Shown here piece by piece: positions 17,516-25,652 of a stretch of DNA of 64,000 nt (position 1 is its first letter; every line of letters starts with the position of its first letter). The position numbers and the translations under genes were made by a program. The stretch comes from a virus. Below the pieces are notes generated by a model. It was not told where the DNA came from, ran no database searches, and worked only from the letters and a program-made list of their open reading frames with translations. Location: positions 1 to 64,000 of IMG/VR virus record IMGVR_UViG_3300043444_000183; one strand, written 5' to 3'.

Positions 17516-19821
17516 AACTTTAATTGTTTTAACTCTTTAACAACAAAATGAATCTGCTTACCAAGTGTAACTCGTATAACCCTTGGCTTCATGCCATAAG
17601 CAAACTCTCCATACGCATCTAACCAGTGGTAGAACTTGGCATTTGATATAGTATATCTACCCCTAGGCCCATAGTCAGGATATTCATCAACAAAACTATT
17701 AAGCATGTCCTTACCTAGCGTCTTAGCGTTTGGTTTGGTATCCATGTTGTCTCTTGATGATGCCCACTCGTAGAACTCTGACGATGTCTCAGCAATTAAC
17801 TTACGAACCTTTAAGTTCTTGAACTCACTACTCATCAGTCCCTTCTGAAGGTACATCTGAAGGTTTGATATCATGTAGTTGTCAAACTTGATCCACTCGT
17901 CATCATGCCATCCGCTGTACAACATGTGACCAAACTCCTGCTCAGGTGTCTTGTTCTTGGTGTAGTACTGCTTAAATTCTAAGTCCCATTTACGTCGGTC
18001 GAATGAGTTACCTGCTCCCCTGATCGCATAGTTTGTAGTGATGACAATCTTAGGTGAGCGCTCAAATGGAACATGAATCTCATCCTTGTTCTTTTTCTCC
18101 AAGCTTATGCCCTCAGTGATGACACTGAATAGGTTCTCAAACGCAAAGTTCTTAGCGACGTCATCAAACACCAACACCTGTGTGTCAACCTGAACGCGTT
18201 GGTATGGGAATGACTTCTGGAAGCTGAACCCCTTTCCGTCAATCTTAACCATCTTCTTCATGTGATTGATTGAGTTTACAAAGATACCCTTACCTGTACC
18301 ACCCTCAGGGTTGTCACTGATGACCTCATCGTTTAATATGACAGCTGGGCAATAGCTTGCTGGCTTATGGCTATGCATAAGATATCCAAGTGTCGAGCGC
18401 ATCGATCGAATTCTATCTGACTCACCTCCTGAAATATTGCTGACAAACGTATTAAACTCGCAGTCCTCAACGTTAGGACGGTAAATGAAGTCTCTTTTTA
18501 TTCGCTGCATTTCCCACACATGGCCATCCAAATCCTTGTAGTCAATCACATCCACCTTATCCTTAGTGACGTGCACAGCGCAGTTCATATAGTACAGATA
18601 GGCTGACTCATTGGTGTCCTCCTTAAACGTCGCCTCAATCTTTGGAACAAAGTTTAGGAACGCCTCTTGGAAGAACTTGGTGTTCATGGCGAAGTAGTTG
18701 TACACCATCAAGTCATCATAGTCCATCAGATAGTCAAGCACAAAGTCCTTGATGATATCCTCGTTGACATCACTTATCAGGTTGTCAATCACTCTGACAA
18801 ATACAAACGTCCTTGATCCTGGTGGGTAGTACTTAAAGAACCCATTGTTATTTAGAAACGTTCTAAATAAGTGCGGCACTGCCTCAACCTTCCCTTTGCT
18901 CGACTTGGTCCAGAACTCTTCACAATCATCTTCTTGAGGAGATGTACTCATCTTCTCAATCCTTTTGATTTCATCCAACTTCTCAACGTCCTCATAGAAC
19001 TTAGTACCAAATGATGACATGTCACGATAGGCCGATCGAACAATCGTTGGTATCTCAGCATGCATCTCACCCGATGGGTCTTGATTCATTAATACAGACT
19101 GAGCTTCAGATTGATTGACTCCGAACTCCTTTAAGGCCACAGCAAATACATACAGGTTGTTGTTGCGCTGTCCTGGAACCATACCGTAGTTCTTGCCCCA
19201 CCAAATGCTTAGTCGTCTGATGATTTCATTGGTGTCGTCTACTCGGGTGGTTGTAGTCTGAACAGCTCTTGGCTGTGCAGACATCGGCTTAACCATATCA
19301 ATGAACACCTTGCTATCCTCGTTAACATACATATCTGGGTCATACGACTCATAGCATACGCGGCTGAGGTTCTTACTTGTGGTGTCAAATTCATTGCAGA
19401 AGAACAGCGAGTGAAGGCCATCAAAGTAGTACTTATGGTTCTCAATGTCGGCAGGTATCTTTACCAATACCTTCAACCCATCACCTGATGGCGACATGAA
19501 GATAGCATAGGTGTAAGGGCTGAGCTGTAGCTCAAAGCGTTTGTCTTCTAAGGCCTGCTGATTTTCAAAGGCATCGAAATCGAGGCATATAAGACCGCTG
19601 TGCTCTATGCAGGCAGTGTCTGCACGCTTCTCAAACTTACCGCTGAAACATATGGCAGGTAGTAGTTTCTTTCGCTCATTGCGTTCGTCCTTAGTCGAGG
19701 CAGCTCTGACCGATTCTACTAGCTCCTTCGACTTCCCCTCCCTGATCCTCTTCAGCGCTTGGCTTACGTCCACGTGGAAAGGTGTGGAGGTTTGTGTAAT
19801 CGATTGAAAATAAGTCACCAT
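17509..19821 (-). CDS. Primase-helicase (VirE-N/BT4734-like plus D5-type SF3 helicase)
   Basis: This 770-residue replication protein has three visible parts. Residues 1-170 are a VirE-N/BT4734-like domain with LICLD81-F-D83 and a PSGDGLKVLVK strand. Residues about 200-275 resemble a primase C-terminal linker. Residues about 480-700 are a superfamily 3 helicase with Walker A G-G-T-G-K511-G, Walker B VLVFD553-D554, motif C IVITTN597 and a candidate arginine finger at R609/R610. It should prime and unwind at the phage origin and, with no phage DNA polymerase seen, hand over to host polymerase. The start overlaps the upstream gene by 131 bases but fits the family N-terminus. Confidence 0.9.
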   Translation of the reverse strand: MVTYFQSITQTSTPFHVDVSQALKRIREGKSKELVESVRAASTKDERNERKKLLPAICFSGKFEKRADTACIEHSGLICLDFDAFENQQALEDKRFELQLSPYTYAIFMSPSGDGLKVLVKIPADIENHKYYFDGLHSLFFCNEFDTTSKNLSRVCYESYDPDMYVNEDSKVFIDMVKPMSAQPRAVQTTTTRVDDTNEIIRRLSIWWGKNYGMVPGQRNNNLYVFAVALKEFGVNQSEAQSVLMNQDPSGEMHAEIPTIVRSAYRDMSSFGTKFYEDVEKLDEIKRIEKMSTSPQEDDCEEFWTKSSKGKVEAVPHLFRTFLNNNGFFKYYPPGSRTFVFVRVIDNLISDVNEDIIKDFVLDYLMDYDDLMVYNYFAMNTKFFQEAFLNFVPKIEATFKEDTNESAYLYYMNCAVHVTKDKVDVIDYKDLDGHVWEMQRIKRDFIYRPNVEDCEFNTFVSNISGGESDRIRSMRSTLGYLMHSHKPASYCPAVILNDEVISDNPEGGTGKGIFVNSINHMKKMVKIDGKGFSFQKSFPYQRVQVDTQVLVFDDVAKNFAFENLFSVITEGISLEKKNKDEIHVPFERSPKIVITTNYAIRGAGNSFDRRKWDLEFKQYYTKNKTPEQEFGHMLYSGWHDDEWIKFDNYMISNLQMYLQKGLMSSEFKNLKVRKLIAETSSEFYEWASSRDNMDTKPNAKTLGKDMLNSFVDEYPDYGPRGRYTISNAKFYHWLDAYGEFAYGMKPRVIRVTLGKQIHFVVKELKQLKLC

Positions 19822-20080
19822 CTCCTAATTCTTTTTTGTATTCAATTATATTGTCCTCTATGTATGGATCGCCCTTAAGCGTCCTTGCAATATGCGTGTC
19901 AATGGCGCGCATGATTGACGTGTGCCTGCGATTGAACTCACTGCCGATGTCATTAAGACTCATGTGGTAATGATGTCTCATGACAAACGCTAGGTAGTTC
20001 CGAACGTCGGCAACGGCCTTACATTGGCTGTCTCCGTCAAGATGGTCTCTCTTGATTATTCCCTTAATAACTTCTATCAT
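19691..20080 (-). CDS. DnaA domain IV-like DNA-binding protein
   Basis: Starting at the ATG at 20080, which overlaps the upstream stop, the product has about 129 residues. The centre, VRNYLAFVMRHHYHMSLNDI followed by GSEFNRRHTSIMRAI, closely follows the DnaA C-terminal helix-turn-helix signature. There is no ATPase domain. Its neighbour is the primase-helicase, so origin binding or loading is a sensible inference. The hydrophilic tail overlaps the primase gene by 131 bases. Confidence 0.75.
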   Translation of the reverse strand: MIEVIKGIIKRDHLDGDSQCKAVADVRNYLAFVMRHHYHMSLNDIGSEFNRRHTSIMRAIDTHIARTLKGDPYIEDNIIEYKKELGDGDLFSIDYTNLHTFPRGRKPSAEEDQGGEVEGASRIGQSCLD

Positions 20081-20234
20081 AACATCTCTTTTGTATTTCA
20101 GTGGTACATTCACTAAAGTCAGTTGGTATCTCAATGACAGTGTGCTCTACTTTTGGTTTGCTATAGAATAGCCAGTACCCTATAGCTATGCCTGCCAACG
20201 TGTGCAGGATTCGGTAATAGTATTCTCGTTTCAT
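20064..20234 (-). CDS. Small single-pass membrane protein, 56 aa
   Basis: The ATG forms an ATGA overlap with the upstream stop. The sequence MKREYYYRI is followed by one hydrophobic segment (about residues 9-24) and a polar, cysteine-containing tail. Function is unknown. Confidence 0.55.
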   Translation of the reverse strand: MKREYYYRILHTLAGIAIGYWLFYSKPKVEHTVIEIPTDFSECTTEIQKRCYDRSY

Positions 20235-20488
20235 TGTTGGTTTGAACTTGTCGGAATTTCCGGAGAGTTGGTAAATGTTTGGTTGTAGTATTGTTCTCCA
20301 GTTTCGGGAAATCCTTCTCCGTGCGGGCAACTCCATCCTTCAAAATATGCCTTACTTATATGCTCCTTCTCCATTTCTTTGGCTTGATTTACTACATCCG
20401 TAACGTCATCATTATTATCTATTATATATCTACCACTATTCGTTACATAACATAATTCATCTACCAACCATTCTACTGCTGTTTTCAT
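20231..20488 (-). CDS. Conserved small phage protein, 85 aa
   Basis: The start TAVEWLVDELCYV, the NQAKEMEKEHI helix and the ETGEQYYNQTF element match small proteins common in Bacteroidota phages. No function is known to me. It follows the 32-residue ORF by one base. Confidence 0.65.
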   Translation of the reverse strand: MKTAVEWLVDELCYVTNSGRYIIDNNDDVTDVVNQAKEMEKEHISKAYFEGWSCPHGEGFPETGEQYYNQTFTNSPEIPTSSNQQ

Positions 20489-20489
20489 T

Positions 20490-20588
20490 TTATTGTTGTT
20501 TAGGTTTCTTTACTCCCATCTCCTCCGGTGTTGCTGGAGATGACTTAGGTTTCTTTACCGGTTTTTCTTGTGTGATAATGATCATCAT
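20490..20588 (-). CDS. Small basic peptide, 32 aa
   Basis: An ATGA overlap with the upstream gene and a stop just before the next ATG support translation. After a hydrophobic start the peptide is Lys/Pro-rich (KPVKKPKSS and VKKPK), possibly nucleic-acid binding. Confidence 0.4.
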   Translation of the reverse strand: MMIIITQEKPVKKPKSSPATPEEMGVKKPKQQ

Positions 20589-20920
20589 AGCCCTTGTTTT
20601 AGTTGTGCAATCTTGGCCTCCATGTCTTCAAAATGAATGGTGCCCCTATCTCTCATTTGTTGCATGTACCACGCATGGTACTGATCGAGCAATTGGCCCT
20701 CGGCTCTCTTTCTCACAATCATCTTCTCTAGGTACAGCGTTAAGTCTTGAGCTTCCTCCTGAGCATGCGTAAGCCAATCAATGTCCGACAAATCATTGCG
20801 GTCCATAGTGAAGCCATACTTCTTGATTCCTGTTTCGGAACGCTGTCTATACTTATTGATTACCGACTCAACGATAGAGTCTTTTATCGGCTTGTCAGCC
20901 GTTGAAGTTTTAAACCACAT
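20585..20920 (-). CDS. MazG-like/nucleotide-hydrolase-related phage protein
   Basis: The motif KYGFTMDRNDLSDIDWLTHA followed by QEEAQDLTLYLEK is a widespread phage signature resembling small MazG-like all-alpha NTP pyrophosphatases, with the E-E-x-x-D arrangement that could bind metal. A nucleotide-pool role is plausible. Assignment to MazG is tentative because only one such helix pair is visible. Confidence 0.55.
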   Translation of the reverse strand: MWFKTSTADKPIKDSIVESVINKYRQRSETGIKKYGFTMDRNDLSDIDWLTHAQEEAQDLTLYLEKMIVRKRAEGQLLDQYHAWYMQQMRDRGTIHFEDMEAKIAQLKQGL

Positions 20921-21002
20921 GATTAAATTAGATTAAAAATGGGTGCACTAGGATACACCCATTAAACCAAAACAACAAACCTGTCCTAGCAGGTGCTATG
21001 AA

Positions 21003-21356
21003 CTAAAATGGCAGATCGTCAGAGTGACCTGATCCAGGTGTGCTAGGCGCTACGTTAGGAGCGAATGCCGGGTTAGATGTGGCCGTAACAGCAAAGCCCT
21101 CAATAGTAGAGAAGTACTTCACCTGCCCATCCTTTGGATTGGTCCACTCACGACCCTTTAAACTGAACGATACCTCAATCTCTTGGCCTTCAGCAATGCT
21201 TTCCAATAAGTCACACTTGTCATTAACAAATGTGAATGGAATGTACTGCGGATACTGAGCAGCACCGTCAGTTACAACGAACTCACGCTTACGAAATTTG
21301 TCGGAGATAGTCTCCACGTTGCCCACTTTGTAGGCAATCCCTTTGAATTTAAACAT
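21003..21356 (-). CDS. SSB-like protein (DUF3127 type)
   Basis: The 117-residue product looks like an OB fold (KREFVVTDG...YIPFTFVNDKCDLL...GQEIEVSFSLKGREW). It has a Ser/Pro/Gly-rich tail ending in D-D-L-P-F, the acidic tip by which single-stranded DNA-binding proteins recruit partners. It matches the DUF3127 pattern known from Bacteroidota genomes and phages. Its place beside the exonuclease and primase genes supports a replication or recombination role. Confidence 0.75.
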   Translation of the reverse strand: MFKFKGIAYKVGNVETISDKFRKREFVVTDGAAQYPQYIPFTFVNDKCDLLESIAEGQEIEVSFSLKGREWTNPKDGQVKYFSTIEGFAVTATSNPAFAPNVAPSTPGSGHSDDLPF

Positions 21357-21367
21357 ATAGGTATTAA

Positions 21368-21616
21368 TTAAAAGATTACGGAAATAATTATTGTAATAGC
21401 TATTGCGGTAACAACTATCACGGTAGCTACGGTTACTAATTGCTTACCAACATTGTCTTGGTATAACTGAACGATTTCAACCTCATCAGGAAAGAACACA
21501 TACTCTTGTCCTTTTACTCTAACATAGTATAGATGACCTCTCTTGTCTATCGGAAATAATTCACCGACATAGTTATACAATGATGGGTATCCACCATCAG
21601 TAAGCAATCGTATCAT
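21368..21616 (-). CDS. Small C-tail-anchored membrane protein, 82 aa
   Basis: A soluble beta-like N-terminal part (YYVRVKGQEYVFFPDEVEIV) is followed by one long hydrophobic helix at residues 60-82 that ends the protein. Function is unknown. It overlaps the exonuclease stop by an ATGA. Confidence 0.6.
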   Translation of the reverse strand: MIRLLTDGGYPSLYNYVGELFPIDKRGHLYYVRVKGQEYVFFPDEVEIVQLYQDNVGKQLVTVATVIVVTAIAITIIISVIF

Positions 21617-22398
21617 TGGTTCTTGGTATTTAAATAGTCAACGTACCACTTAGCATACTCAATGCTAGCATCTAACGCAGCGTCCATCACAGCTATCTCA
21701 TCGTCGGTCAATGTGACCTTAACAATAGTAGCGCGTAGTTGATCAGGCACGTCACCCATGTAATGCAACGTCGGCTCGTCCCATTCATTGAGCAAATCCT
21801 CAGGCGTGTCGCTTAACATGTATGCCACCTCACCATCACGCCAATCAAGACCAGTCATCTTGCGCAGCATAAATAGATAACTCTTTATCTGCCAGTCATA
21901 ACCTGCCTCTTTGACTTTCTTCTGAGCCTTACTCTCCAACTTAGGGAACGTCTTCTTAGACCATGGGCTCTTGATGTCGATGACCTTCAATCGCTTTTTG
22001 TCAGCGATGTCAGGGTGACCACCCAAGCACTTGTAAACAAGCTCATAGAACTCATCACCCTCAACTAGCTTCTTGTAGTCAGTGAAGAAGATGCGGTTGT
22101 ATAGCTCAATCGAGTCGTCCTCAACGCGCGTACCTTTGTCAGTCTCACGGCTACCAAACGAGTCTTTGTATTGGTATGCCGTGGTGTTGACGATGTCCTC
22201 GATGATAGTCTTTGCACCATCACTGAGCTCAGGCTTGGCGTCACGCTTGGCAATCAACTCATCACGCTTGGCTGCTTGAATTTCAGTTAGCTTGACCTTG
22301 GCTAGTAGGCCATCAAGAGTGGCTGATTGAACCGGGGTTAAACCTCCGCTCGCGCCCGAAAATATTCCTGAACTATTGGATGCCCTTAATTTGATCAT
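21613..22398 (-). CDS. PD-(D/E)XK exonuclease (YqaJ/RecB-like)
   Basis: The 261-residue product has the nuclease motifs of phage recombination exonucleases: an R91-V-E-D motif, G-H-P-D130, then V-I-D141-I-K143-S and a W-Q-x-x-x-Y helix. Such enzymes resect double-stranded ends for single-strand annealing or genome maturation. The neighbour at 22373-22834 probably works with it. The first 45 residues are low complexity. Confidence 0.75.
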   Translation of the reverse strand: MIKLRASNSSGIFSGASGGLTPVQSATLDGLLAKVKLTEIQAAKRDELIAKRDAKPELSDGAKTIIEDIVNTTAYQYKDSFGSRETDKGTRVEDDSIELYNRIFFTDYKKLVEGDEFYELVYKCLGGHPDIADKKRLKVIDIKSPWSKKTFPKLESKAQKKVKEAGYDWQIKSYLFMLRKMTGLDWRDGEVAYMLSDTPEDLLNEWDEPTLHYMGDVPDQLRATIVKVTLTDDEIAVMDAALDASIEYAKWYVDYLNTKNQ

Positions 22399-22834
22399 GT
22401 TGCGCCTGGTTTAAATTAAAATCACTAGTCAACTTCTCAACGGTTGTCTTGCCTTCCTGCAACGCCTGCAACGCCTTAGCGAAACGAGCGTCGTCAAGGG
22501 TTGGCTTCGCCTTCGTAGGTAATGGACGCGTGCTGAAACGCAACGCATCTACCATACCTTGTGGACTCTTGACCTTCTCTACCGACATGACAATCTGCTT
22601 GCCTAGGTAGTCGTTGAAGTCAAACGAGTTGAAGAATGTCTCTAGTCTTCTAAAGTTTGAGCGATTACACACCATGGACTTAGGGTATTCCTTGAACTTG
22701 ACGAAGACCTTGTCTTCCTTGCCCATCTCACCGACCATGACGTCTTGATAAATTTTTTCGATTGTAACGATTCGTGGCTCGTACTTGCCATCGACCTCCA
22801 AGTCCCAACTCCCTAGGTACTTGTTGTCTTTCAT
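22373..22834 (-). CDS. Conserved exonuclease-associated phage protein
   Basis: The chosen ATG (22834) starts MKDNKYLGSWDLEVDGKYEP. The pattern (YLGSWDLE, TIEKIYQDVMVGEMGKEDKV, LGKQIVMSVEKV) matches a family often encoded next to phage exonucleases. It looks like a beta-barrel followed by a helical tail. An ssDNA annealing or binding role is a guess from context. It overlaps the exonuclease start by 26 bases. Confidence 0.6.
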   Translation of the reverse strand: MKDNKYLGSWDLEVDGKYEPRIVTIEKIYQDVMVGEMGKEDKVFVKFKEYPKSMVCNRSNFRRLETFFNSFDFNDYLGKQIVMSVEKVKSPQGMVDALRFSTRPLPTKAKPTLDDARFAKALQALQEGKTTVEKLTSDFNLNQAQHDQIKGIQ

Positions 22835-22892
22835 TAAATTTCTCCAGTGCATTAGATTACAAATTTAGTTAAAAAATATTAAACATTCAAAA

Positions 22893-23366
22893 TTATTTTA
22901 CATATTCTAGGATAACAAAGTCCTCCTCAAAATCAATCGACTCGTTGGGTAGGAACTTGAACCATACCACGTAGTCATTTGACTTTGTTCTAGTGATATA
23001 AACAACGTATACCATGTGCTCCTCTTCATCTCTAATAAAGTAGTTGAACAGTGGTGTGTCAGTGTCACTCTTGTCAATAGCAAGGGTGTGCATCTTGGCT
23101 CCGTTGTGCTGCAAGGTTGGTAGAGCGATAGACAAAGCGGTGTTCATGTCAGGAGATGTGGTGTAAAAGTTACCATTTGATACCACGTTGTACTCAGGCC
23201 GATCAGGGATCCATTGGGCTGCTATGCCTTGCGTTAGAGCCATAAGACCACAGAAGAACATTGTTACAACCAATGGGATGCCGAGGCTTGCCCGTAGAAC
23301 TGTGTTGTTAATCTTGGCGACATGCAGTAACCCTGCATATGCGCCTACTGAAATTAGTGCATACAT
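22893..23366 (-). CDS. Membrane protein, 157 aa
   Basis: The N-terminus has two hydrophobic segments (about residues 1-16 and 26-50) followed by a soluble domain with a regular beta pattern (HMVYVVYITRTKSNDYVVWF). This is probably anchored in the inner membrane with the soluble part outside or inside. No family is recognised. Confidence 0.6.
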   Translation of the reverse strand: MYALISVGAYAGLLHVAKINNTVLRASLGIPLVVTMFFCGLMALTQGIAAQWIPDRPEYNVVSNGNFYTTSPDMNTALSIALPTLQHNGAKMHTLAIDKSDTDTPLFNYFIRDEEEHMVYVVYITRTKSNDYVVWFKFLPNESIDFEEDFVILEYVK

Positions 23367-23367
23367 A

Positions 23368-23544
23368 TTAATTAGGATTTATAAATTCAATTTTGATTTG
23401 TACTTTGGCTTCATTAATAGACTCTATCGGCATGCTTGACATAATAGCACATAGGTCAAGCGCCCGCCATCTGTTAACTGCGAATAGCTTTAGAGTCTGG
23501 CCATTCTCGAACGTCACGATGTATCTCTTCAAGACTGGCGACAT
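23368..23544 (-). CDS. Hypothetical protein, about 58 aa
   Basis: Compact beta-alpha-beta-looking sequence (RYIVTFENGQTLKLFAVNRW, then ALDLCAIMSSM). Starts are possible at 23562 or 23544; the later one reduces the overlap with the next gene. Function is unknown. Confidence 0.5.
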   Translation of the reverse strand: MSPVLKRYIVTFENGQTLKLFAVNRWRALDLCAIMSSMPIESINEAKVQIKIEFINPN

Positions 23545-23671
23545 AGATGATGGTGTCTTCATTGATATTTGATTTAGTGATTGCCTCTCTTATACTACGA
23601 GCCTCAACCGTCACACCTGTGCACATGATTGGACTAATGTGGTAGCACACATGATAACTACTATACCTCAT
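23474..23671 (-). CDS. Hypothetical protein, 65 aa
   Basis: The sequence MRYSSYHVCYHISPI...VEARSIREAITKSN resembles small phage proteins with an alpha/beta pattern. It overlaps its downstream neighbour by at least 71 bases in another frame, so one of the two could be spurious. Confidence 0.45.
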   Translation of the reverse strand: MRYSSYHVCYHISPIMCTGVTVEARSIREAITKSNINEDTIIYVASLEEIHRDVREWPDSKAIRS

Positions 23672-23954
23672 AAGTGATAAGCCCCCATAATAGTTTAACT
23701 ACTCGCTTCTTTGGTTTCTGCATCGACTCAAGCTCATGCTTGATACGGCCGAGATGACGTTTGGTCGGTAAACCTTTTGACCACTTGTACCATGTACCCT
23801 TGGTCTTCTGAACGTAGCCTAGCTTGACACAAATGGTGATCAGGTATGCGCTTACTCTATGCTTCGAGCGCATCTCATGCAACTTGAAACCATCGCTTAA
23901 ATACATGTCCTCTAAGACCGTCATGTACTTGGTCTGCATTCTTTCGTTCATCAT
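23661..23954 (-). CDS. Probable winged-helix protein, 97 aa
   Basis: The helices MQTKYMTVLEDMYLSDGFKL and RVSAYLITICVKLGYVQ followed by a K-G-T-W-Y-K-W turn look like a winged helix. A basic tail follows. Probably a small DNA-binding regulator. Confidence 0.55.
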   Translation of the reverse strand: MMNERMQTKYMTVLEDMYLSDGFKLHEMRSKHRVSAYLITICVKLGYVQKTKGTWYKWSKGLPTKRHLGRIKHELESMQKPKKRVVKLLWGLITYEV

Positions 23955-24056
23955 AACTTTATAGATATTCCGTGTAATAAAAAATGGATGAGTATCTCCC
24001 TGTCATCCAAACTCAGGGACACTGACAGGCCGATAGTCCTACCGGCTGGCCAACTT

Positions 24057-24314
24057 TCAGTTATTCTTATCTGCATAAAATTTAAGGGATTGTGCTAGCA
24101 TCTCAGCGCTCATGAATTCCTGATCAAACATCTCGATGAGGTAGTCCTGGAATTCAACTTGGCGTCGCGTTGATAGCGATTGATATAACTCTTTGCTCTG
24201 CTTCTTTTGGCCGTTCAGTTTGCTCTCATAGATGTAGTCGAATAACTGCTCCCATGTCTCTAGGCCTAGCAGGGTGGGTAGTACGGTTTCGGTTGGGTGT
24301 TCTAGTGATTTCAT
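24057..24314 (-). CDS. Hypothetical helical protein, 85 aa
   Basis: All-helical and acidic in its second half. It shares a pattern with the product of the next gene upstream: a helix ending near S-R, then a Q-F/QDYL helix with MFDQE or EVYYYE. The two may be distant paralogues. Function is unknown. Confidence 0.55.
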   Translation of the reverse strand: MKSLEHPTETVLPTLLGLETWEQLFDYIYESKLNGQKKQSKELYQSLSTRRQVEFQDYLIEMFDQEFMSAEMLAQSLKFYADKNN

Positions 24315-24508
24315 AGCTCATCCATTAGTTCATAGTAATACACCTCGTCTAGAAACTGCTCGAAGGCTAGCAGTTGGGAACGTGATAATTTTGATTGCAT
24401 CTCCTTAGCGATCGAGTGCTCGTTGGCCTCGATGTGTTGGCAGATTTGTTCGAAGTATTCGTCTAGATTACCATAGCCATGGTATTCTAAGTCATGTTTA
24501 GTTATCAT
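24311..24508 (-). CDS. Hypothetical helical protein, 65 aa
   Basis: Starts MITKHDLEYHGYGNLDEYFE. All-helical and similar in layout to the downstream 85-residue protein (LSRSQLLAFEQFLDEVYYYE against LSTRRQVEFQDYLIEMFDQE). ATGA overlaps both sides. Confidence 0.55.
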   Translation of the reverse strand: MITKHDLEYHGYGNLDEYFEQICQHIEANEHSIAKEMQSKLSRSQLLAFEQFLDEVYYYELMDEL

Positions 24509-24840
24509 GTTTTAAGTTTTAGTGTTCCGTTGTTATCCTTTAATTCATAGACGTGCTTGCATTCTACACATACAACTTGGCGCCCGTCCATGTCGTCAGT
24601 ATCGAATTCCCAATCCTCCCGCTCGTCAATTTCATATATATTAAAGTGCATGCAGTTTGGACATGTGAACCTAATTGTAGCGCTGTAGGTTACGGTCTCG
24701 TAGTTCGATAGCTCAGCAATTGGATTTTCTCTCATAGCGTTTGCTATCTTTAGTGCTTTGATTTGGTCGGGGTCTCCAAATTTTGCAAGCTCTTCAACAC
24801 CATTTCGGTAGAACTTGCCGTTTTTAACTACTACTGTCAT
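24505..24840 (-). CDS. Zinc-ribbon protein, 111 aa
   Basis: Two cysteine pairs (CPNC near 56 and CVEC near 92), separated by an acidic loop rich in Asp/Glu, define a zinc ribbon. The N-terminus is short and basic. Function is unknown; single-ribbon proteins of this kind are often transcription- or nuclease-associated. Confidence 0.6.
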   Translation of the reverse strand: MTVVVKNGKFYRNGVEELAKFGDPDQIKALKIANAMRENPIAELSNYETVTYSATIRFTCPNCMHFNIYEIDEREDWEFDTDDMDGRQVVCVECKHVYELKDNNGTLKLKT

Positions 24841-24846
24841 GTTGAT

Positions 24847-24924
24847 TTATTTTTTAGAGTTACTAATTGATAGCCATATAAACCAAAGTGGTAAGGCTAT
24901 AATCCATGCTGCGACTAATATCAT
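24847..24924 (-). CDS. Tiny membrane peptide, 25 aa
   Basis: An ATG-led frame encodes one hydrophobic helix (MILVAAWIIALPLWFIWLSI) and a short basic tail. It fills the space between two genes. Evidence is limited to its composition and placement. Confidence 0.35.
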   Translation of the reverse strand: MILVAAWIIALPLWFIWLSISNSKK

Positions 24925-24928
24925 ATTA

Positions 24929-25219
24929 TTAAAAATGTTTAAGTTCGAAATACCCTACGCCTGTAAATGGAATTCCGCCGTCGTAGTTGTAATTATATTG
25001 AAGTCTTAAAATTACCTCACCTGTTTTTTTACCTACGCAAAAGTTCTGAAATCTAACAAACCCCTTAATAGAATCTTTTAATATTAAAGAAACTAACTTG
25101 TAGGCTTTTTTATCCATGTCGGTTAATTTGTTATAGTCTAACTCGTCATAACCTTTCTGTTGGTAGGTTAGGTTTGGGTATTTATCATATATACCCTTTA
25201 GAATTTTCTGTGTCTCCAT
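24929..25219 (-). CDS. Hypothetical protein, 96 aa
   Basis: The helical N-terminus contains a YPNLTYQQKGYDELDY element and the C-terminal half is beta-like (GEVILRLQYNYNYDGGIPF). No family is recognised. It follows radC with four bases between. Confidence 0.55.
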   Translation of the reverse strand: METQKILKGIYDKYPNLTYQQKGYDELDYNKLTDMDKKAYKLVSLILKDSIKGFVRFQNFCVGKKTGEVILRLQYNYNYDGGIPFTGVGYFELKHF

Positions 25220-25223
25220 GTCG

Positions 25224-25652
25224 TTACATTTTACCGTCGTCAGCTAATGATGTGTAGCCTTCTCCGGGGGTTAAAATAATACTGTCTAATAATTGAATGT
25301 CAAGCGTGTCAAGACCAGCTTTCAGCTTGCGCGTTAGGTTGATGTCATCGGTCGATGGCTCAAGATTGCCAGAAGGATGATTGTGACAAAAGATTACACC
25401 GCTCGCTAAACTATCAACAGCGTACTTTGCAACTATCTTGTTGTCAACATATGTACCCGCAACACCGCCCTGACTTATCTTGGCATAGCCGATTGTCTTG
25501 TTCTGACGATTGAGCAACAAAATAAATGCACTCTCAAATACATCAATGTCGTCCCCGTAAAATTGACGGATGAAATCAGCAGCCTCCTGAGAGTTCCTTA
25601 TCTTGACTGATGGGAAGTTGGTTTGGATTTTTTTTAGCTCGAATAGTTTCAT
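25224..25652 (-). CDS. radC: RadC-like JAB/MPN domain protein
   Basis: The 142-residue product is the RadC JAB domain alone, without the N-terminal helix-hairpin-helix of bacterial RadC. Metal-binding motifs are visible: E40, then H90-N-H92-P-S-G and the D102/D103 pair. RadC-like proteins are common in Bacteroidota mobile elements and phages. Their exact biochemical role remains unsettled despite the DNA-repair name. Confidence 0.85.
   Translation of the reverse strand: MKLFELKKIQTNFPSVKIRNSQEAADFIRQFYGDDIDVFESAFILLLNRQNKTIGYAKISQGGVAGTYVDNKIVAKYAVDSLASGVIFCHNHPSGNLEPSTDDINLTRKLKAGLDTLDIQLLDSIILTPGEGYTSLADDGKM

Noticed and set aside
20064-20343. Longer alternative frames through the 85-residue protein gene
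   Set aside because: Only the part from 20234 downstream makes sense (ATGA overlap, membrane helix). The upstream extension is out-of-frame reading of the conserved neighbour.
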